A stretch of DNA of 64,000 nt from Nitrogeniibacter aestuarii (GTDB lineage Bacteria > Pseudomonadota > Gammaproteobacteria > Burkholderiales > Rhodocyclaceae). The notes below the pieces were generated by a model, which saw only the letters and a program-made list of their open reading frames with translations, made no database searches and was not told the origin of the DNA. Shown here piece after piece: positions 8,950 through 18,459 of the stretch (position 1 is the first letter of the stretch; each line of letters opens with the position of its first letter). The DNA lies in NCBI RefSeq assembly GCF_017309585.1, contig NZ_CP071321.1, forward strand, positions 4,546,001-4,610,000. The letters are read 5' to 3'. The position numbers and the translations under genes were made by a program.

Positions 8950-9678
8950 ATGTCTGACGCACGCCTTTTCGATGCCCTGTTCGGTGCCGGCCAGCACGAG
9001 GTCGTCATCGACGGCCACTTCGTCGCCGGCCCGGCCCGCCTGGGCAACACCCCGGTCGCCGTGATCGGCACCTGGGACACCGCCGCGGTGGACGGCGATC
9101 TAGCCCTGGCCATTGCCGGCGAGATCCTGCGTGTGGTCGAGGCCGATCAGGGTGCCACGCCGCGCCCGATCATCTTCATCGCCGACACCCAGGGCCAGGC
9201 CCTGTCGCGCCGCGAGGAGCTGCTCGGCCTCAACGGCTGCTTCGCCCATGTGGCACGCTGCGTGGATCTGGCCCGCCGCTCCGGTCACCCGACGCTGACC
9301 CTCATCCACGGCGAAGCCGTCTCCGGCGGCTTCCTCGCCTTCGGCATGCTGGCCGACCGGGTCATCGCGCTGCCCGAATCCCAGGTGCGCGTGATGGACC
9401 TGCGCGCCATGTCGCGGGTCACCAAGATCGAGCTCGAACGCCTGCAGACCCTCGCCAAAGCCTCGCCCGTTTTCGCCCCCGGCGCAGACAACTACTGGCG
9501 CATGGGCGCGGTGAGCACCCTGTGGGAAAGCACCGACGGTGACTGGCCCGACATGCTGGCCGAGGAACTGGCGCAGGCCCGCGACGTGGCCGGTCAGGAC
9601 ATCCGCGCCCGCACCGGCGCCGAGCGTGGTGGCCGCGATCTGGCCGACCCCGTGGCCCGCGAGGTGGCCGGTGGCTGA
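8950..9678 (+). CDS. mdcE: Malonate decarboxylase gamma subunit
   Basis: A 242-residue partner of MdcD with the same carboxyltransferase fold. HGEAVSGGFLAFGMLADRV is the expected Gly-rich active-site turn. MdcD and MdcE together form the decarboxylase core. Its last codons overlap the GTG start of mdcG by 8 nt, which couples translation. Confidence 0.9.
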   Translation: MSDARLFDALFGAGQHEVVIDGHFVAGPARLGNTPVAVIGTWDTAAVDGDLALAIAGEILRVVEADQGATPRPIIFIADTQGQALSRREELLGLNGCFAHVARCVDLARRSGHPTLTLIHGEAVSGGFLAFGMLADRVIALPESQVRVMDLRAMSRVTKIELERLQTLAKASPVFAPGADNYWRMGAVSTLWESTDGDWPDMLAEELAQARDVAGQDIRARTGAERGGRDLADPVAREVAGG

Positions 9679-10351
9679 GATCCAGCCCCGCCGGCACGAC
9701 CTCGTCTGGCTCGACCCCGAGGCGCTTGATGGCCTCGAGGTGAGCGCCGACGACCGTCCGCGGCTGGTCGACTGGCTGCAGCAGGCGCGCCCGCTGGTGA
9801 CCGGCCGGCGCGAGCCGGGCGACGCCCGCCTGCGCCTGGGCTTCACGGTACCGGGCATGGGTGCGCGCCGACGGGTCGGCGTGATCGCACCCCGCGAGGC
9901 ACGGGTGCGCCACACGCCACCGCCCTTGCTGACCGATCTGTGCGCCGCCGCACCCGTCTCCTGGTGCGCGACCCTGATCGATCTGGCCACCGACATGGCG
10001 GCAGCCGGCCACACGATTCGGGCCTATGGTTCGCTGGTCAATCAGCACCTCAGCGCTCAGCCTTGCCTGCGGCCCGACAGTGACCTCGACGTGCTGACGG
10101 ACTGCACAGACCGCGCTCAGGCCATCGACGCCCTGCGCGTGCTCGATCGCTTCGGCGACGGCCATCCGCGCATCGATGGCGAGCTACGCATCGGCGGTTG
10201 GGCAGTGGCCTGGCGTGAGCTGGCTGGTGCCCTGGGCACGCAGCGCTCGGTGCTCACCAAATCCGATACCGCCGTACGCCTCATGTCGGTGGATGAATTC
10301 CTCGATGCAAGCCATGCAGATCAACGCACCCCTGACCCCCTCGCGGCCTGA
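9671..10351 (+). CDS. mdcG: Phosphoribosyl-dephospho-CoA transferase (holo-ACP synthase for MdcC)
   Basis: A 226-residue nucleotidyltransferase-like protein. YGSLVNQ followed by PDSDLDVL gives the Gly-Ser and paired Asp residues that hold metal and nucleotide. It moves the prosthetic group made by MdcB onto the MdcC serine. The start is the GTG at 9671, inside the end of mdcE, because the family homology begins right there (AEIQPRRHDLVWL). No ATG lies in frame between mdcE and the domain. Confidence 0.85.
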   Translation: MAEIQPRRHDLVWLDPEALDGLEVSADDRPRLVDWLQQARPLVTGRREPGDARLRLGFTVPGMGARRRVGVIAPREARVRHTPPPLLTDLCAAAPVSWCATLIDLATDMAAAGHTIRAYGSLVNQHLSAQPCLRPDSDLDVLTDCTDRAQAIDALRVLDRFGDGHPRIDGELRIGGWAVAWRELAGALGTQRSVLTKSDTAVRLMSVDEFLDASHADQRTPDPLAA

Positions 10352-11180
10352 CACGGCCGTCTCCCTCAGCCCGGCCGCGCTCGACGCGGCCTGCTGTGCC
10401 GCGCTCAAGCACGAGGCCGATGCCTGGCCCAAACCCGGCCTGGTCACGCCCGTCGACTCCGGCAGCCACCGGGACATGAACTACGCCAGCTTCGTGGACA
10501 GCATCGCCGCCGTGCGCGGTTACTTCGCAGAGGTTGCCGAGGCCGGCGCGCGTGGGGCGACCTACGCCGAGCTGCAGCCCATCGCCATCGCCGCCGAAAC
10601 CCGCATGCTGGCCGCCACCTATGGCGCCAACACCCATCGCGGGGCCATCTTCAACCTCGGTCTGCTGGCCGCCGCGGCCGCATGGCGGCAGGCAAACCCG
10701 GCCCATGGCAGGGCGCGTTGCGGCGATCTGGTCGCCCGCCTCTGGGGCCCGGCCATTCTGGCCTCGCGCAGTGCGGCGCCGTCCTCTCACGGGCAGGCGG
10801 TATGGGCTCAGTTTTCGGCCGGCGGCGCCCGTGCACAGGCAGCCGGCGGTTTTCCCGCGGTGTATCGCGTGGGGCTGCCCGCGTTACGTGCGCTGCTCGC
10901 CGACGGCATCGACGAGGAAGCGGCACTCATCGGCACGCTCATGGCCCTCATGGCGCGACTCGACGACACCAACCTGCTGTGGCGCGGCGGGGCCGCGGGT
11001 CTGGCCGATGTGCAATCGGCCGCCCATGCCTTCGAGCGCGACGGCGGTGTGCGCCACCCGGCCTGGCGCGACCGCCTCACCCACATGCACAGCTGGATGG
11101 TGCAACGGCACCTCAGCCCCGGCGGCAGTGCCGATCTGGTCGCGGCGGTGTGGCTGGTCCATCAGCTCGGTGACGCATGA
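10305..11180 (+). CDS. mdcB: Triphosphoribosyl-dephospho-CoA synthase
   Basis: About 291 residues. AWPKPGLVTPVDSGSHRDM is the diagnostic N-terminal motif of the CitG/MdcB family. The enzyme makes the precursor of the MdcC prosthetic group from ATP and dephospho-CoA. The start is uncertain: ATGs at 10293, 10305 and 10314 are all in frame, and all lie inside the end of mdcG. I chose 10305, which has GGTGG about 12 nt upstream. The stop overlaps the mdcH ATG (ATGA). Confidence 0.87.
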   Translation: MQAMQINAPLTPSRPDTAVSLSPAALDAACCAALKHEADAWPKPGLVTPVDSGSHRDMNYASFVDSIAAVRGYFAEVAEAGARGATYAELQPIAIAAETRMLAATYGANTHRGAIFNLGLLAAAAAWRQANPAHGRARCGDLVARLWGPAILASRSAAPSSHGQAVWAQFSAGGARAQAAGGFPAVYRVGLPALRALLADGIDEEAALIGTLMALMARLDDTNLLWRGGAAGLADVQSAAHAFERDGGVRHPAWRDRLTHMHSWMVQRHLSPGGSADLVAAVWLVHQLGDA

Positions 11181-12121
11181 GGCTGGCCATCCTGTGTTCC
11201 GGCCAGGCCGGCCAGCATCGCGAGATGCTCGACCCGGTGTTCGCGGCCCGTGATTGTGCCGACCTGTGCGACACCGCCTCCCGCCTGCTCGGTCGCCCGG
11301 TGGGCGACTGGTGGCGGGGTCTGGATGAGTCCGCCCTGTTTGCCAACGCCAACGCCCAGTTCGCCATTGCCCTGGTCCAGCTGGCGGCATGGCAGCGCAT
11401 CTCGCCCCTGCTCGGCGGCGCGCCCACCGTGGTGGCCGGCTATTCGCTGGGCGAAGTGATTGCGTGGCATGTGGCCGGCGCGCTGAGCGCCGCCGACACC
11501 CTCAGCCTAGTGCGCGAGCGTGCCCACCTGATGGATGCCTGTGTGCCGCCCGGCCCGGCCGGCGCCGGCTGCATGGCGCTGTGGCGGGGCCGCACTCCGC
11601 CCACCCTGCGTCAGGCACGCACAGAGGCGATGACCCGACACGGCGTCACCATCGCCATCCATCGCCCCGGCGGCGATCTGGTCATTGGCGGATCGCCACA
11701 GGCCATGGATGCCTTCGTCGCCGAATCGAAGCTGGCGGCGGCCGATCTCAAGCGTCTGCCGGTGGAGATTCCGTCCCATACGGCCGCGCTGGCCAACGCC
11801 GTAGCCCCCTTCACCGACGCCCTGCGCCGGCACACCCTGCGCGACCCGATCTGCCCGGTGCTCGCCGGGATCGACGGCACCCCCCAGCGACGCGCCACCG
11901 ATGCCCTCAACAGCCTGCCCCGCCAACTCGCCGAGCCCCTGCACTGGGACTGGTGCATGGAAACCCTCGGCGGGCTCGGCCTCGACGCGGCCATCGAACT
12001 GGGACCGGGCAACGACCTGGCCCGCCAGATCGAAACCGAAATGCCGGGCACGGTCGCGCGCTCGGTGGATGAATTTGCCCACCCCGACGACATCGCCCCC
12101 TGGCTGGACCTGCATTCATGA
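11177..12121 (+). CDS. mdcH: Malonyl-CoA:ACP transacylase of malonate decarboxylase
   Basis: A 314-residue acyltransferase of the FabD type. GYSLGEV carries the nucleophilic Ser, and IPSHTAAL the catalytic His. MdcH charges the MdcC thiol with a malonyl group from malonyl-CoA, starting the decarboxylation cycle. It overlaps mdcB and the next gene by ATGA at both ends, so it is mid-operon. Confidence 0.9.
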   Translation: MRLAILCSGQAGQHREMLDPVFAARDCADLCDTASRLLGRPVGDWWRGLDESALFANANAQFAIALVQLAAWQRISPLLGGAPTVVAGYSLGEVIAWHVAGALSAADTLSLVRERAHLMDACVPPGPAGAGCMALWRGRTPPTLRQARTEAMTRHGVTIAIHRPGGDLVIGGSPQAMDAFVAESKLAAADLKRLPVEIPSHTAALANAVAPFTDALRRHTLRDPICPVLAGIDGTPQRRATDALNSLPRQLAEPLHWDWCMETLGGLGLDAAIELGPGNDLARQIETEMPGTVARSVDEFAHPDDIAPWLDLHS

Positions 12122-13104
12122 CTCACCCCCCGGCGCGCTGGCGCCTGCCCATCGACGGGTTTCTCGCCACCATGCTGTCGGCCGTGGCGCTGGCACTGGC
12201 CTTCCCGTCCATTGGCCGCTCCGACGGACCGCTGCACCTGGGCATCGTCACCAACGTGGGCGTGGCCCTGGTGTTCCTGCTGCACGGGGCGAACCTGGCC
12301 ACCGACAAGCTGGTGGCCGGCATGCGTCACTGGCGGCTGCACCTGTTCGTGCAGTAGTGTACCTTCGCGCTCTTTCCCCTCCTCGGGCTGGTGCTGGCCT
12401 GGGTGCTGGAGGGGCGCGTGGCGCCGGGGCTGATGGTGGGCCTGCTGTTCCTGTGCATGCTGCCCTCGACCATCTCGTCCTCCGTGGCCTTCACGGCCAT
12501 GGCCGGCGGCAATGTGGCGGCGGCGGTGTTCAACGCCACGCTCTCCAACCTCATCGGCATCGTGCTCACGCCCCTGCTCATCAGTCAGGTGCTGCATGTG
12601 GCGGGCGAGGGGCTACCCATCGGCCGCGCCATCCTGGGCATCAGTGTGCAACTGCTTCTGCCCTTCATCCTCGGCCAGCTGTTGCGGCCCCATGTGCATG
12701 GCTGGATGGTGCGCCACAAGCACCTGACCCATAAGCTCGACCGGGGCGTGATCGTGCTCATCGTGTTCTGTTCCTTCAGCGATTCGGCCGCTGCCGGCAT
12801 CTGGTCGGGGCAGGGCTGGATCGCCGTCATCGAGGCGCTGGCCGTGTGCGCCGGCCTGCTCGCGCTGGTGCTGTGGCTCACCCGACTGGCCGCCCGACGT
12901 ATCGGCTTTGCGAAGGAAGACGAAATCGTGGCCGTATTCTGTGGCTCGAAAAAGAGCATCGCCAGCGGCATCCCCATCGCGCGACTGCTGTTCGGCGTGC
13001 GCCCCGACCTGGGCCTGATCCTGCTGCCGGCCCTGCTCTATCACCAGATCCAGCTGATGGCCTGCGCCGCGCTGGCGCGGCGTTACGCGCGGGTGTCGAC
13101 GTAA
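12118..13104 (+). pseudogene. BASS (bile acid:Na+ symporter)-like permease interrupted by an in-frame TAG
   Basis: One reading frame from 12118 to 13104 encodes a YfeH-like transporter of about 328 codons with 9-10 hydrophobic segments, but codon 80 (12355-12357) is TAG. The frame and the family similarity continue without shift after it (CTFALFPLLGLVLAWVLEG). The start overlaps mdcH by ATGA, so it belongs to the malonate operon and may have served transport. As written it would give a 79-residue fragment and a 238-residue remainder (first ATG-class start 12391). It could be a real nonsense mutation, stop read-through or a sequencing error. Confidence 0.75.
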
Positions 13105-13164
13105 GCCGGATGGCGCAGACGCTCATCCGTCCGACCGACCTCACCAAATCCGCACGGTCGAGTC

Positions 13165-13372
13165 GCCCTCGAAAGCGCCAATCGATAAACACCGGGGGCG
13201 GAAACACGGGCTTCGCTGTCTGAGCCCGCAGGGCGAGTTGGCGAAGCACGCCGCCGCCGGGGTTTGGCGGTTGGGCATCGCCGTCAGGCGACGCGATCGT
13301 GGGCCGTGCTTCTTTGCCTACTTTCTTGCACGAGCAAGAAAGTAGGGCGCCCGCCGGGGCGAAACCCGGCCT
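13165..13372 (+). repeat. Half copy (module B) of a dispersed repeat family
   Basis: About 208 bp nearly identical to 57450-57654 and, reversed, to 23743-23950. It contains the core hairpin GCTTCGC/GCGAAGC (13210-13247) and an end hairpin with perfect 13-bp arms, CCTACTTTCTTGC/GCAAGAAAGTAGG (13317-13346). It ends just before the start region of the following MFS gene. The longer reading frames through it recur in all copies and are not treated as genes. Confidence 0.8.
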
Positions 13373-13418
13373 GCGTGCGACAGGCATCTACTTCGCACCT
13401 GTCGATATACTCGTGCCC

Positions 13419-14585
13419 ATGCGCCTGCCTGTCGTCCCCACCATCGTCATCGCCCAGCTCTTCGGCACTTCGCTGTGGTTCTCCGCCAATGCCGCGGCCG
13501 CGGCACTGATGCGCGACTGGGGGATCGGCGCCGCCGAACTGGGGCTGCTGACCAATGCCGTGCAGCTGGGCTTCATCATCGGCACACTCACCTTCGCGCT
13601 CACCGGGCTGGCCGACCGCTTTGCGGCGAGCCGCATCTTCGCCGTGTGCGCGGTGCTCGGTGCCCTGGCCAACGCCGCGTTCGCGCTCTTTGCCGAGGGC
13701 ATGAGCAGCGGGCTGGTGCTGCGCTTTGCGGTGGGCTTCAGTCTGGCCGGGGTCTATCCGCTGGGGATGAAGCTGATCGTGAGCTGGGTGCCCGAGCGCG
13801 CCGGCCATGCGCTGGCCCAGCTGGTGGGCATGCTCACCCTCGGGACAGCCTTGCCGCACGGGGTGCGCTTCGCCGGCGGGGACTGGCCCTGGCAAGCGGT
13901 GTTGCTGGCCGCCTCGACCCTCGCCGTGCTGGCGGCGATCATGATCTTTGCACTGGGCGACGGGCCACACCTGAAGCGCAAACCCGGTGCGCACCCGCTG
14001 CGCCTGGGCCGGGTGCTGACCGCCTTCACGATTCCCACCTTCCGGGCCTCGGCCTTCGGCTACTTCGGCCATCAATGGGAGCTGTACGCGATGTGGACGC
14101 TGGTGCCGCTGCTCATCGCCGGCTCCAGCCTCGCGGGCTTTGCCGCTTCAAGCGCGCTGAGCTTCGCCGTCATCGGCATCGGCGCCGTGGGCTGCATCGC
14201 GGGTGGCTTTGTGAGCCGACGCGCGGGCAGCGCCCCGGTCGCCGTCTTCGCCATGCTCGTCTCTGCCCTGTGCTGTGCGCTCTTTCCGTTCCTGAGTCAT
14301 GCCGCGCCGGTCGTCGTCCTGGGGCTCATGCTGATCTGGGGCGCCAGCGTGGTGGCCGATTCGCCCCATTTCTCGGCGCTGTCGGCCAAGGCCTGCCCGC
14401 CCGAAATCGTCGGGAGCGCGCTGGCCCTGCAGAACGCGCTGGGGTTCGCGGTCACCATGGTGTCCATCGCCTGGGGGACCTCGGTGGTCGAGGCCTGGGG
14501 CGCCAAGGTGGCCTGGTTGCTGCTGCCCGGCCCGGTGCTCGGCGTGGTGGCCATGCTGCCACTGTTGCGGCGCCCCCGCGACTGA
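13419..14585 (+). CDS. MFS transporter
   Basis: A 388-residue protein with about 12 hydrophobic segments; TGLADRFAASRIF in the first half is the MFS loop motif (G-x-x-[DA]-R). The reading frame is open further upstream, but that part is the dispersed repeat, so I place the start at the ATG at 13419 (a GTG at 13413 is also possible). The N-terminus TIVIAQLFGTSLWFSANA, a first helix with Phe-Ser-Ala-Asn, recalls CynX/NimT-like MFS proteins. The substrate cannot be told. A hairpin terminator follows. Confidence 0.8.
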   Translation: MRLPVVPTIVIAQLFGTSLWFSANAAAAALMRDWGIGAAELGLLTNAVQLGFIIGTLTFALTGLADRFAASRIFAVCAVLGALANAAFALFAEGMSSGLVLRFAVGFSLAGVYPLGMKLIVSWVPERAGHALAQLVGMLTLGTALPHGVRFAGGDWPWQAVLLAASTLAVLAAIMIFALGDGPHLKRKPGAHPLRLGRVLTAFTIPTFRASAFGYFGHQWELYAMWTLVPLLIAGSSLAGFAASSALSFAVIGIGAVGCIAGGFVSRRAGSAPVAVFAMLVSALCCALFPFLSHAAPVVVLGLMLIWGASVVADSPHFSALSAKACPPEIVGSALALQNALGFAVTMVSIAWGTSVVEAWGAKVAWLLLPGPVLGVVAMLPLLRRPRD

Positions 14586-14595
14586 CCGCTTCGGT

Positions 14596-14622
14596 GGCCG
14601 CTGAAGCGGCGTTTCAGCGGCC
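14596..14622 (+). terminator. Hairpin after MFS gene
   Basis: GGCCGCTGAA and TTCAGCGGCC form a perfect 10-bp stem with a 7-nt loop, 11 nt after the MFS stop and before putA. There is no clear T run after it. Confidence 0.5.
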
Positions 14623-14757
14623 CCGCCAGCGGTGCCATATCAGCATCGGGTTATGCATCAGTCCTGATTAAATTCGCGATTCCCGGCAGACCTGCATAGA
14701 CTGAAAGGACCCCCTCCACCTTGCGACGGCGCCATGACGAACGCCAGTGGGAGCTCC

Positions 14758-17700
14758 ATGAAGGCAAAACAGACGATATTTTCGATGCTGCCGGCAGGCA
14801 GCGAGAGCCGGGCCGCAATCCGCGCCCGCTATGCCATTGACGAGGCCGAGGCCGTGCGCGATCTGGCGGCACGACTGGGCCTGCCGGCCGACCGGCGCCA
14901 GGGCGTGACGGCGCAGGCGGCACAGCTGATCCGCCAGGTCAGGGATGACACCGACCCGACGATGATGGAGGCCTTTCTCGACGAGTACGGCCTGTCGACG
15001 GAAGAGGGCGTGGGCCTGATGTGCCTGGCCGAGGCCTTGCTCCGGGTGCCCGACGCCGAGACCATCGACGACCTGATCGAGGACAAGATCGCCCCGTCCG
15101 ACTGGAGCGCCCACCTCGGCCATTCCTTCTCGCCGCTGGTCAACGCCTCCACCTGGGCCCTGATGCTCACCGGGCGCATGCTCGACAGCGACCCTTCGCG
15201 CCCCGCCGCTGGCGCGCGCCGGCTCATCAAGCGGCTGGGCGAGCCGGTGGTCCGCACTGCGGTCGGCCGGGCGATGAAGATCATGGGGCAGCAGTTCGTC
15301 CTCGGTCAGACCATCGAGGAGGGCATCAAGCGGGCCGACAAGATGCGCGCACGCGGCTACACCTACTCCTACGACATGCTGGGCGAGGGCGCGCGCACCG
15401 AGGCCGATGCCCGGGCTTTCTACGACAGCTACGCCCACGCCATCCGGCAGATCGAAAAGGTCGCCCGGGCGGACGTGCGCGACAACGCCGGCATCTCGGT
15501 CAAGCTCTCGGCGCTCTCGGCCCGCTACCTGACCACGCACCGCCAGGCCATCGATGAAGAGGTCATCCCGCGTTGTCTGGCGCTGGCGCAGATGGCCGCC
15601 AAGGCCAAGGTCGGTTTCAACATCGACGCCGAGGAACAGGACCGGCTCGATGTGTCGCTCGACGTGGTCGACGCCGTGCTGGCGGACCCGAGCCTGGCCG
15701 GCTGGGACGGTTTCGGTGTGGTCGTGCAGGCCTACGGCAAGCGCGCACCGGCGGTGCTCGATCATCTGTACGCGCTGGCCGGGCGACTGGGGCGCCGCAT
15801 CATGGTGCGCCTGGTCAAGGGCGCCTACTGGGATACCGAGATCAAGCTCGCACAGGAACTGGGCGCCGACGCCTTCCCGGTGTTCACCCGCAAGACCAAC
15901 ACCGACGTCTCCTACATGGCCTGCGCGAAGATGCTGCTGGACATGCGCGACCGGATCTACCCGCAGTTCGCCACCCACAACGCCCACACCTGCGCCGCCG
16001 TGCTCGACATGGCCGGCACCGATCGCGACAGCTTCGAGTTCCAGCGCCTGCACGGCATGGGCGAATCGCTGCACGAGATCATCCGCCAGCAGGCCGGCAC
16101 GCGCTGCCGCATCTACGCGCCCTGCGGCCCGCACAAGGACCTGCTCGCCTATCTGGTGCGGCGCCTGCTGGAGAACGGGGCCAATTCGAGCTTCGTGAAC
16201 CAGATCGTCAACACCGAGATCGCGCCCGAGACCATTGCCGCCGACCCGGTGGAACGGGCACTGGCGACCGAACCGATCCAGAACCCGGGCATCTGCCTGT
16301 CGCGCGACCTGTTCGCGCCCGAGCGCGTCAATTCCCGCGGATACCGGCTCGAGGAGCCCGCCGTCGCCGTGCCCCTGATCGAGGCACGTGACCGCTTTGC
16401 CGACACCCGATGGACGGCCCGGCCGGTGCTGGCCGGTGATGCGCCGCCCGCGGGCGTGGCCCGGCCGCTGCACTCACCCGCCGACGGCAGCCTTGTCGGG
16501 GAGGTGCATGAGGCCACTGCAGACGAGGTCGCTCACGCGCTGGATGCCGCCCAGGACGGCTTCGACCAGTGGTCGCGCACGCCGGTTGCCACCCGCGCGG
16601 CGACCCTGCGCCGGATCGCCGACCTGTACGAAGACCACATGGCCGAGTTCTGCGCCATTGCCACCCGCGAGGCGGGCAAGATCCTGTACGACGGAGTGGC
16701 CGAGGTGCGCGAAGCGGTCGATTTCCTGCGCTACTACGCGGCCGAGGCCGAGCGGCTGGACGCCGAGGACCCGGCCGAGGGGCGGGGCGTGTTCGTGTGC
16801 ATCAGCCCGTGGAACTTCCCCCTGGCGATTTTCACCGGGCAGATCGCCGCGGCCCTGGCGGCCGGCAATGCGGTGCTGGCCAAGCCGGCCGAACAGACGC
16901 CGATCATCGCCACCCGGGCCGCGCAGCTGTTCCGCGAGGCGGGTGTGCCCCCGGCGGCCTTCCAGCTGCTGCCCGGCGACGGCCCGAGCGTAGGCGGCCC
17001 GCTCACGGCCGACCCGCGCATCGCCGGCGTCTGCTTTACCGGCTCGACCGCCACGGCGCAGCGCATCCACCAGACGCTGGCCGCCCATGCGCCGGCCAGC
17101 GCCGTGCTGATCGCCGAAACCGGCGGCCTCAACGCCATGATCGTGGACTCCACCGCCCTGCCCGAGCAGGCGGTGGACGACATCGTCGCCTCGTCCTTCC
17201 AGTCGGCCGGCCAGCGCTGCTCGGCGCTGCGCATGCTCTATGTGCAGGAGGACACCCGCGACCGGGTGGTGGACATGCTCATGGGCGCCATGGACACGCT
17301 GGTCACCGGCAATCCGTGGTCGATCGACACCGACGTGGCCCCGGTCATCGATGCCGAGGCGCAGGCCGACATCAGCGCCTATGTCGATGCGCAGGAAAAG
17401 CGCGGCCGTGTGCTCAAGCGCCTCGCCGCCCCCGAGGGCGGCACCTTCGTCGGCGCGGCGCTGGTCGCGGTCGATGGCATCGAGGACCTGGAACGCGAGA
17501 TCTTCGGCCCGGTGCTGCATGTGGCCTCCTTCAAGGCCAGGGATATCGACAAGGTGGTCAGTGCCATCAACGACCGTGGCTTCGGGCTGACCTTCGGGCT
17601 GCACACCCGCATCGACGACCGCGTGCAGCAGATTGTCGACCGCATCCGCGTCGGCAACATCTACGTCAACCGCAACCAGATCGGCGCCATCGTCGGCAGC

Positions 17701-18423
17701 CAGCCCTTCGGCGGCGAGGGGCTCTCGGGCACCGGACCGAAGGCCGGCGGGCCGCACTATGTGAACCGCTTCCGCCGCACCGAAGCACCCGCGGCGCATC
17801 CGGCCCCCGAAGGCGCGCCGGTGTCGGCCCAAGCGCTGAGCACGGCCTTTGCGGACCTCGACGCACGCGCCTGGACGGCCCGGGTCGACCGGGTGCAGGT
17901 GCTGCGCCGGGCGCTCGACGGCACCGGGGCGGTGGTACGCCGCGCCGTCAATGCCGCCGCCAGTCTCGACAGCGGGCCGTTCCGTTTTCCCGGGCCGACC
18001 GGCGAATCGAACCGGATGATCATGCCGCCGAAGGGGCCGGTCCTCTGCCTCGGACCCCAGCTCGACACGGCCCTCGCCCAGGCCGCCCAGGCGCTTGCTG
18101 CCGGCTGCCCCGCGCTGGTCGTTGTGCCCGGGGCGACCGCGGCCATCGCCCCGCTGCTCAAGGCCGGCGTACCGGTCGCGGCGCTGGATGGCACCGTGCC
18201 GGCCGAGCTGCTGGCCACGGCAGACGGATTCGTGGCGGTGGCCGCTGCCGGCGATTCGGCATGGACGCGCGCCCTGCGCCAGGCCCTGGCCGGTCGTGAA
18301 GGGCGCATCGTGCAGCTCGAAACCGAGGTGATCTGCGCCGAGCGCTACTACGCCGAACGCCACGTGTGCATCGACACCACCGCTGCCGGAGGCAACACCA
18401 GCCTGCTCGCCGCAGAGGCCTAG
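14758..18423 (+). CDS. putA: Bifunctional proline dehydrogenase / 1-pyrroline-5-carboxylate dehydrogenase
   Basis: About 1221 residues; oxidises proline to glutamate. The FAD-dependent proline dehydrogenase barrel lies at about residues 170-490 (KGAYWDTEIKLAQELG; RIYAPCGPHKDL). The NAD-dependent aldehyde dehydrogenase lies at about 590-1010, with ETGGLNA and SAGQRCSALR (catalytic Cys about 821). The C-terminal 200 residues form the conserved PutA tail. There is no N-terminal ribbon-helix-helix, so it is a PutA that does not regulate transcription. I chose the second in-frame ATG (14758), which has GGGAG just upstream; 14734 is the alternative. The proline permease gene follows 36 nt later. 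Confidence 0.95.
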   Translation: MKAKQTIFSMLPAGSESRAAIRARYAIDEAEAVRDLAARLGLPADRRQGVTAQAAQLIRQVRDDTDPTMMEAFLDEYGLSTEEGVGLMCLAEALLRVPDAETIDDLIEDKIAPSDWSAHLGHSFSPLVNASTWALMLTGRMLDSDPSRPAAGARRLIKRLGEPVVRTAVGRAMKIMGQQFVLGQTIEEGIKRADKMRARGYTYSYDMLGEGARTEADARAFYDSYAHAIRQIEKVARADVRDNAGISVKLSALSARYLTTHRQAIDEEVIPRCLALAQMAAKAKVGFNIDAEEQDRLDVSLDVVDAVLADPSLAGWDGFGVVVQAYGKRAPAVLDHLYALAGRLGRRIMVRLVKGAYWDTEIKLAQELGADAFPVFTRKTNTDVSYMACAKMLLDMRDRIYPQFATHNAHTCAAVLDMAGTDRDSFEFQRLHGMGESLHEIIRQQAGTRCRIYAPCGPHKDLLAYLVRRLLENGANSSFVNQIVNTEIAPETIAADPVERALATEPIQNPGICLSRDLFAPERVNSRGYRLEEPAVAVPLIEARDRFADTRWTARPVLAGDAPPAGVARPLHSPADGSLVGEVHEATADEVAHALDAAQDGFDQWSRTPVATRAATLRRIADLYEDHMAEFCAIATREAGKILYDGVAEVREAVDFLRYYAAEAERLDAEDPAEGRGVFVCISPWNFPLAIFTGQIAAALAAGNAVLAKPAEQTPIIATRAAQLFREAGVPPAAFQLLPGDGPSVGGPLTADPRIAGVCFTGSTATAQRIHQTLAAHAPASAVLIAETGGLNAMIVDSTALPEQAVDDIVASSFQSAGQRCSALRMLYVQEDTRDRVVDMLMGAMDTLVTGNPWSIDTDVAPVIDAEAQADISAYVDAQEKRGRVLKRLAAPEGGTFVGAALVAVDGIEDLEREIFGPVLHVASFKARDIDKVVSAINDRGFGLTFGLHTRIDDRVQQIVDRIRVGNIYVNRNQIGAIVGSQPFGGEGLSGTGPKAGGPHYVNRFRRTEAPAAHPAPEGAPVSAQALSTAFADLDARAWTARVDRVQVLRRALDGTGAVVRRAVNAAASLDSGPFRFPGPTGESNRMIMPPKGPVLCLGPQLDTALAQAAQALAAGCPALVVVPGATAAIAPLLKAGVPVAALDGTVPAELLATADGFVAVAAAGDSAWTRALRQALAGREGRIVQLETEVICAERYYAERHVCIDTTAAGGNTSLLAAEA

Positions 18424-18459
18424 CGGCCTCACCGACAACAGGAACACAAGGAAACGCTC

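Noticed and set aside
12878..13387. Long open frames through the repeat modules, with a recurring peptide containing CKKVGKEAQPT, also at 23726-23977 and 57362-57706
   Set aside because: They recur only because the repeat itself recurs, lie on both strands, lack ribosome-binding sites and break in some copies. The conservation follows base pairing of the hairpins, not protein codons.
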